Source: Candidatus Omnitrophota bacterium
Lineage (GTDB): Bacteria > Omnitrophota > Gorgyraeia > Gygaellales > Profunditerraquicolaceae
Length of the DNA stretch: 18,238 bases
Reading direction: 5' to 3'
Assembly (NCBI GenBank): GCA_028711825.1
Contig: JAQTRM010000022.1
Location: 1,655-19,892, forward strand
Notes under the pieces: generated by a model
What the model saw: the letters and a program-made list of their open reading frames with translations, nothing else
Told to the model about the DNA's origin: nothing
The model's database searches: none
Shown here: in pieces, positions 13,397-18,238 of the stretch
How positions within the stretch are numbered: position 1 is the stretch's first letter
Layout of the letters: each line of letters starts with the position of its first letter
Translations under genes and position numbers: made by a program

Positions 13397-13424
13397 TTTA
13401 CAAAAAAATGTTTTATTATATAAT
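13397..13424 (+). promoter_or_regulatory. promoter and palindromic operator candidate for the CDF gene
   Basis: TTTACA (13397-13402), 16 bp, TATAAT (13419-13424), then exactly six bases to ATG at 13431. The -10 box is inside an 18-bp perfect palindrome, TTTTATTATATAATAAAA (13411-13428). A metal-sensing repressor could bind there, which is an inference. Confidence 0.6.
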
Positions 13425-13430
13425 AAAATT

Positions 13431-14336
13431 ATGACCGCCGAGATCCAAAAGCATTATCAAAAAATCAGGAAAATCCTGCTCTGGATACTGGCCCTCAACT
13501 GGGCAGTAGCCCTGGCTAAGATCATCTACGGCTTAAACAGCCACTGTTTCAGTATGACTGCCGACGGATTCCATTCCTTAAGCGACGGAACATCCAACCT
13601 GATCGGAATCGTGGGAATTCACTTTGCCTGCCAGCCGGTAGACAAAGACCATCCCTACGGGCATAAAAAATACGAAACCCTGTTTTCACTAGGCATTGCC
13701 GCGATGCTGTTCCTGGTCGCTTTTAATCTCCTGAAGGCCGGCTGGACGCGCCTGCACCAACCCGTTCTGTTTACCACCGAACCCGGAAGTTTTATCATCA
13801 TGCTGATCACCATGGCGGTCAACTCCGGGGTAATGTATTATGAAAATAAAGCGGGCAGGAAACTAAAAAGCGATATCTTAGTATCCGATTCCCTGCATAC
13901 GCGGGCTGATATTTTTACTTCTTTATCGGTCATCGTCTCTCTGGCCGTCAATAAACTGGGATTTCCGGTGATCGACCCGATAGTTACCATGATGATCTCT
14001 CTCTTCATCGGATACGCCGCGTTTTCCATCGCCAAACAAAGTTCGGATGTCCTCTGCGACACCGCGGTATTCCTTGATGACCGCAAAGTCAGGAATATCG
14101 TATTGGGAGTAAAAGGGGTCCGTGCCTGCCATAAGATCCGCAGCCGCGGCAGGATCGACGACATACATCTCGACCTGCACGTCCAGGTAAACCCCAGCAT
14201 GCACATGGATAGCGCACACCAGATAAGTTACCGCATCGAAGGAGCTTTAAAAAGCTCTATTCCTGAGATAACCGACGTGGTCGTGCACATGGAACCCCTT
14301 GAGTTACATCTTCCGCTTAAAAAAACAAAAAAATAA
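13431..14336 (+). CDS. cation diffusion facilitator (zinc-type) efflux protein
   Basis: A 301-residue inner-membrane metal/proton antiporter with six predicted helices. The second-helix motif is ADGFHSLSD, with His48 and Asp52 (HxxxD). The fifth-helix motif is SLHTRAD, with His156 and Asp160 (HxxxD). HxxxD at both places is associated with zinc or cadmium specificity rather than the DxxxD of iron/manganese members. HPYGHKKYET (74-83) is a family signature. A cytoplasmic C-terminal domain (about 205-301) contains HLDLHVQV and a His-rich end. The ATG at 13431 was chosen over an upstream GTG at 13368 because the extension has no family similarity and the promoter lies inside it. Convergent with lnt, 10 bases between stops. 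Confidence 0.88.
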   Translation: MTAEIQKHYQKIRKILLWILALNWAVALAKIIYGLNSHCFSMTADGFHSLSDGTSNLIGIVGIHFACQPVDKDHPYGHKKYETLFSLGIAAMLFLVAFNLLKAGWTRLHQPVLFTTEPGSFIIMLITMAVNSGVMYYENKAGRKLKSDILVSDSLHTRADIFTSLSVIVSLAVNKLGFPVIDPIVTMMISLFIGYAAFSIAKQSSDVLCDTAVFLDDRKVRNIVLGVKGVRACHKIRSRGRIDDIHLDLHVQVNPSMHMDSAHQISYRIEGALKSSIPEITDVVVHMEPLELHLPLKKTKK

Positions 14337-14346
14337 AACCAGGGGA

Positions 14347-15837
14347 TTAACTTTTTCTTTGCCGCGGATTACGCCGTTTAAAGAAAAAACGTACGGCAGG
14401 AAAGATAAAAACAACAAAACATAAAATAATAAAAAAATCCCCGTAACGGTTATATACCGTGCGAGGGGAAGCCTCCGGATAAATATCCTGCGTGCAGTAT
14501 CCTTCGACAAAAATTTCCTTACCCGCAGTATTCTTAACCGTTTTCAGTATCCTGCCGAAAGGATCGATAAACCCGGAGATTCCGGTATTTGCCGAGCGCG
14601 CCAGGTATACCCGGTTCTCTACCGAACGGAAAACTGAGGCGGCAAAATGCTGGTAAGGCGCGCTGGTTTCTTTATACCAGGCGTCATTGGTAATATTCAC
14701 CAGGAATTTTGCCCCGCTCCTTATAAATTCCCGTGAAAGCTCCGGAAAAAGATCTTCAAAACAGATGAGCACCCCGAAATCCACCGGTTTTTTAAAAACA
14801 ACAAAATCTTTTCCCGCCTGAATATCCCCAATCGGGGCGATCGTCTCCAAAAACGGAAAAATATTCTTAAGCGGGATATACTCCCCGAAAGGCACCAGAT
14901 GTATCTTATGATATAGCGGACCCGGAGAACCGTCGCGATTAATATATAAAGCGCTGTTAAAATACCGCAGCCCGGAATAAGAAACTGCGCCCACCAAAAT
15001 ACCGGTATTGAGCTCCCCGGCCAAGGCATATACCTGCGCGAATTCCGCTTCATCCCTTCCCAGCAAGCCCGGAACCGAAGATTCCGGCCAGACAATCAAA
15101 CCAGGCTTGCCGGCGGAAGCGGCAACGGTCAATTCATGATACCGGTTAAGAATAAAAAAAGCGGCGTTCCTGTCCCATTTTAAATCCTGGGGGATATTGC
15201 CCTGGATTACCGAGATTCTCACCTTATCCCGTCCGGGGGAAAAAATAATTTTGCGCCCCAGTTTTACAAACCCGTAACCCAAAACAAGGCATAAGAACAA
15301 AAAAAACGTGAAGATGATCTTTAAAACCTGCCGGCGGCGCAATAATAAATAAAAAGCGGTATTGGCCATAATCACAAGGAAAGAAACCCCCCAGGCACCG
15401 GTAAGATCGGAGACCTGGATAACCGGGAGAAAACGATACTGCGAAAAAGCGATTAAAGCCCAGGGAAACCCCGTAAAAAGATGACTGCGTAAATATTCCA
15501 GCAGAACCCAGCAGGAAGGTAAAAAGAAAAGGTACCGAAGAGGAGAGAATGAGCGCGCCAGGTAAACCAGCACCCCAAAAGCGGAAAAATAGACAGCCAG
15601 GTAACAAATCAATATTACCTGCCCGAGGAGCGTAACATGGATGAGCCAATAGATGGCCAGGCTCCAAAACACCGCCCCGCAGAAAAAAGAATACCAGAAT
15701 GTCCGCGACAGAGACAGACCTTCCAGGGCAAGCAGAAAAGGCACCAAACCGCACCAGGCAAGCCACCCGGAATTTAAACTACAAAAGGATACCGACAGTA
15801 ATGCCGCCGAAACCGCGGACAGGACTAAAGGAGTCAT
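14347..15837 (-). CDS. lnt: apolipoprotein N-acyltransferase
   Basis: A 496-residue inner-membrane enzyme that transfers the third acyl chain to the N-terminal Cys of lipoproteins. The N-terminal half is a bundle of about seven hydrophobic helices with FPWALIAFSQ. The C-terminal nitrilase-like domain holds the Glu-Lys-Cys triad: Glu252 (VWPESSVPG), Lys311 (YHKIHLVPFGEY) and Cys359 (LICFEDLFPE). Length is normal for the family. The ATG overlaps the secA stop (ATGA), so translation is probably coupled; a GTG four codons upstream, inside secA, is an alternative. Presence of Lnt supports a diderm organism with triacylated lipoproteins. Confidence 0.93.
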   Translation of the reverse strand: MTPLVLSAVSAALLSVSFCSLNSGWLAWCGLVPFLLALEGLSLSRTFWYSFFCGAVFWSLAIYWLIHVTLLGQVILICYLAVYFSAFGVLVYLARSFSPLRYLFFLPSCWVLLEYLRSHLFTGFPWALIAFSQYRFLPVIQVSDLTGAWGVSFLVIMANTAFYLLLRRRQVLKIIFTFFLFLCLVLGYGFVKLGRKIIFSPGRDKVRISVIQGNIPQDLKWDRNAAFFILNRYHELTVAASAGKPGLIVWPESSVPGLLGRDEAEFAQVYALAGELNTGILVGAVSYSGLRYFNSALYINRDGSPGPLYHKIHLVPFGEYIPLKNIFPFLETIAPIGDIQAGKDFVVFKKPVDFGVLICFEDLFPELSREFIRSGAKFLVNITNDAWYKETSAPYQHFAASVFRSVENRVYLARSANTGISGFIDPFGRILKTVKNTAGKEIFVEGYCTQDIYPEASPRTVYNRYGDFFIILCFVVFIFPAVRFFFKRRNPRQRKS

Positions 15838-18238
15838 TCTCCACAGCACTTTTTATATTTTTTCCCCGAACCGCAGGGACAGGGATCGTTACGCCCCACT
15901 TTAGCATGAGATGACTGCACGGGCTTTCTTGCCGGAGCCGGGGAATCTTCCGGGAGAGAAGCAGTATCGTTTTCCCCGGAAGAACCATGGAAATTAGCTA
16001 CCTCCGGATGGCTTAACTCCTGGGGCAGCGAACTGAAAACCCCGGGAAGCCTTTCCTGGCGGGCAGCCTTTAATTTATAAATCGTCTGCACCGCGTCCTC
16101 TTCAATCGCGCTAATCATCTGGCTGAACATCCCGAACGCCTCGCGCTTGTATTCAATCAGAGGATCCCTCTGGCCGTAAGCGCGCAGGCCGATACCTTCC
16201 CGCAAGCTGTCCATGGCGTAAAGATGATCCTTCCATTTGCTGTCGATAATCTGCAGAAATACCATCCGTTCAAGATTCCTCAATAATTCCGCTCCGATTT
16301 CCTTTTCCTTGTTCTCATAAACCGCCAACAATCCGCCGGACAGTTTTTCCCTGACCCCTTCCATATCAAGCCCCTCGAAGGATTGCGGTTCCAGCTGCAG
16401 CCCGAAGCTCAAATTCATAAAACTCGCCAGGCCTTCCCGGTCGGTATCCCCGGACTCCGGCAATTTATAGGCGTTCAGATATCCATCGACCAGTTTCGGG
16501 ATAATTTCCAGAATATTTTCCTTTAAGGACAACCCCTCCAGAATCTGGCGGCGCTGCCCATAGATAATCTCACGTTGTTTATTCATCACGTTATCGTATT
16601 CCAGGAGCTGTTTCCGGATCTCAAAGTTATGCTGCTCCACCCGGCGCTGGGCGATTTCAATCGAACCGCTCACCCAGGGATGTTCAATCACCTGGCCTTC
16701 TTCCAACCCCATCTTTTCCATAAGCCCGATAATTTTTTCGGAGCCGAAAAGACGCATCAGATCGTCTTTCAGGGAAACATAAAAACGTGAGCTCCCCGGA
16801 TCCCCCTGGCGGCCGCAGCGTCCGCGCAGCTGGTTATCGATCCTGCGGGCTTCGTGGCGTTCGGTCCCCAAAACATGCAACCCTCCAAGCTCCACGACTT
16901 TATCATGTTCCGCCGCCGCCGAAGATTTATACTGGTCAAGGATCTTTTTATACCCCGCGGCATAACCGGGATCCTCCGGGTCTAATTTTTGCTTAGCGAC
17001 GCTTTTAGCGACAAACTCGGGATTTCCCCCCAGAAGTATATCGGTTCCGCGCCCGGCCATGTTCGTAGCGATAGTAACCCCTTTATAGCGTCCTGCCTGA
17101 GCGATAATCTGCGCTTCCATCTCATGGTATTTGGCGTTCAAAACCTGGTGCTGCACTCCCCGGAGCTTAAGCATCTCGGAAAGTTTTTCGGACTTATCAA
17201 TGGTGATCGTACCTACCAAAACCGGTTTGCCCAGATTGCTCAATTCCACAATTTCCTCCACTACCGCGGCAATTTTTTCTTTTTCGGTTTTATAAATACG
17301 GTCGGGGTAATTCTTGCGCACCAGGGGACGGTTGGTCGGCAGGACCACTACATCCAGCTGGTAAATACTTTTAAATTCATTGGCTTCGGTAAAAGCGGTA
17401 CCGGTCATCCCCGCCAGTTTTTCATACATCCGGAAATAATTCTGAAAAGTGATGGTGGCGAGGGTTTGGTTTTCACGCTCGATTTTCATCCCCTCTTTGG
17501 ATTCAACCGCCTGGTGCAGGCCGTCCGACCAGCGCCGGCCGGGCATCAGACGTCCGGTAAATTCATCGACGATAATAACCTCTCCGTCCTTGACCACGTA
17601 ATCCACATCGCGCTGAAAAAACTCTTTGGCCCGCAAAGCCTGGATAGTATGATGACGGTATTCGATCGAATCCAGGGTATGCAGGGTCTCCACCCCCCAA
17701 AGCTTCGAAGCCTTAACCTCCCCATCTTCGGTAAGAGCAACCGTCTGGGCTTTCTCGTCCGCCACGTAATCAAAACCCTTTCCCAGGTCGATCCCCTTAT
17801 ATTTAGCATCGATTTCATCGCGTTCGGTCACCCGCCTCCCGGAAAGCTGTTCGGCGATCGTTTTAGCGGTATAATATTTCTCCGTGGATTCCTCCGCCGG
17901 TCCGGAAATAATCAGAGGGGTCCGCGCTTCATCGATCAGGATGGAATCAACCTCATCGACGATAGCGTAATAAAAAGGACGCTGCACCAGGTCGCGCGTG
18001 GAATATTTCATATTATCGCGCAAATAATCAAACCCGAATTCATTATTGGTGCCGTAGGTTATATCGCAGGCATAGGCGGCCTTTCTTTCCTCGTCCGGCA
18101 TATTATGCTGAATCGCCCCCACCGAAAGCCCCAGGAATTCATAAATCGGCCCCATCCACTCCCGGTCGCGCCGGGCAAGGTAGTCGTTTACGGTTACCAC
18201 ATGCACCCCTTTACCCAACAGCGCGTTAAGATAAGCCG
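15834..18238 (-). CDS. secA: preprotein translocase ATPase SecA, 5' end outside window
   Basis: SecA drives export of unfolded preproteins through SecYEG by ATP hydrolysis. About 800 residues are visible and the frame stays open to the window edge, reading AYLNALLGKGVHVVTVNDYL. By comparison with E. coli SecA, about 120 N-terminal residues including Walker A are missing from the window. Visible parts are DEVDSILIDEARTPLIISG (motif II), MTGTA, MAGRGTDILLGG, and the arginine-finger region LRGRCGRQGDPGSSRFY. The scaffold and two-helix-finger region with YAMDSLREGIGLRAYGQRDPL follows. The protein ends in a SEC-C zinc motif, CPCGSGKKYKKCC, which in E. coli contacts SecB and lipids. Cotranscribed with lnt through an ATGA overlap. 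Confidence 0.97.
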   Translation of the reverse strand, partial: AYLNALLGKGVHVVTVNDYLARRDREWMGPIYEFLGLSVGAIQHNMPDEERKAAYACDITYGTNNEFGFDYLRDNMKYSTRDLVQRPFYYAIVDEVDSILIDEARTPLIISGPAEESTEKYYTAKTIAEQLSGRRVTERDEIDAKYKGIDLGKGFDYVADEKAQTVALTEDGEVKASKLWGVETLHTLDSIEYRHHTIQALRAKEFFQRDVDYVVKDGEVIIVDEFTGRLMPGRRWSDGLHQAVESKEGMKIERENQTLATITFQNYFRMYEKLAGMTGTAFTEANEFKSIYQLDVVVLPTNRPLVRKNYPDRIYKTEKEKIAAVVEEIVELSNLGKPVLVGTITIDKSEKLSEMLKLRGVQHQVLNAKYHEMEAQIIAQAGRYKGVTIATNMAGRGTDILLGGNPEFVAKSVAKQKLDPEDPGYAAGYKKILDQYKSSAAAEHDKVVELGGLHVLGTERHEARRIDNQLRGRCGRQGDPGSSRFYVSLKDDLMRLFGSEKIIGLMEKMGLEEGQVIEHPWVSGSIEIAQRRVEQHNFEIRKQLLEYDNVMNKQREIIYGQRRQILEGLSLKENILEIIPKLVDGYLNAYKLPESGDTDREGLASFMNLSFGLQLEPQSFEGLDMEGVREKLSGGLLAVYENKEKEIGAELLRNLERMVFLQIIDSKWKDHLYAMDSLREGIGLRAYGQRDPLIEYKREAFGMFSQMISAIEEDAVQTIYKLKAARQERLPGVFSSLPQELSHPEVANFHGSSGENDTASLPEDSPAPARKPVQSSHAKVGRNDPCPCGSGKKYKKCCGE

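Noticed and set aside
13368..13430. GTG start for the CDF gene 21 codons upstream
   Set aside because: The extra residues do not resemble CDF proteins and contain the predicted promoter and palindrome.
1..18238. CRISPR array, prophage, integron or complete insertion sequence
   Set aside because: No regularly spaced repeats, recombinase, transposase or phage structural gene found on either strand.

Overview
The window looks like a stretch of chromosome from a diderm (two-membrane) bacterium. The evidence is apolipoprotein N-acyltransferase (Lnt), SecA with a SEC-C tail, several lipobox proteins, a CsgG-like lipoprotein and an LpxL-type acyltransferase. AmrS, a BioY transporter, an archaeal-type adenosine-specific kinase and several unrecognised small proteins suggest an uncultured lineage, perhaps Omnitrophota-like. 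That placement is an impression from gene content; no rRNA or tRNA is present to confirm it. I see no phage, complete insertion sequence, CRISPR array, tRNA or rRNA.

Layout, left to right. An alpha/beta hydrolase lies on + (36-899), ending against a convergent minus-strand block. Reading that block in its own direction (right to left): bioY, an ArsB/SLC13-type permease, a small secreted protein, a Gph-like HAD phosphatase, a CsgG-like lipoprotein, a 26-residue very basic protein in a highly structured transcription unit, a PP-loop tRNA-thiolase-like enzyme overlapping amrS, then an MtnX-like HAD phosphatase overlapping a class III aminotransferase. Further right, still on minus, come a PIG-L deacetylase lipoprotein, adenosine-specific kinase, an LpxL-like acyltransferase and a Cys-rich two-helix membrane protein. 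The only other + strand gene is a zinc-type CDF transporter (13431-14336), divergent from the PIG-L gene. At the right edge secA (5' end cut off) overlaps lnt.

How the genes relate. Three gene pairs overlap by four bases (ATGA or GTGA) and are probably translationally coupled: thiolase-like/amrS, HAD/aminotransferase and secA/lnt. SecA and Lnt act in the same route, export and then final acylation of lipoproteins, and at least two lipoproteins are encoded nearby. Elsewhere genes are separated by hairpins followed by T-runs and by recognisable sigma70-type promoters.

Most unusual features. (1) Several promoters place the -10 box exactly six bases before the start codon, predicting leaderless mRNAs (CDF, PIG-L, MtnX-like HAD, perhaps the CsgG-like lipoprotein), while other genes have good Shine-Dalgarno sites. 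(2) A strong promoter and an intrinsic terminator lie back to back just before the MtnX-like gene, which predicts a short RNA or an attenuator. (3) The 26-codon gene sits in a region of about 400 nt rich in hairpins. (4) A 68-bp near-perfect inverted repeat carrying a GGGGACGGTTCT core lies between the divergent PIG-L and CDF genes. The protein-coding content is otherwise mostly ordinary; I found no clear new multi-gene system.
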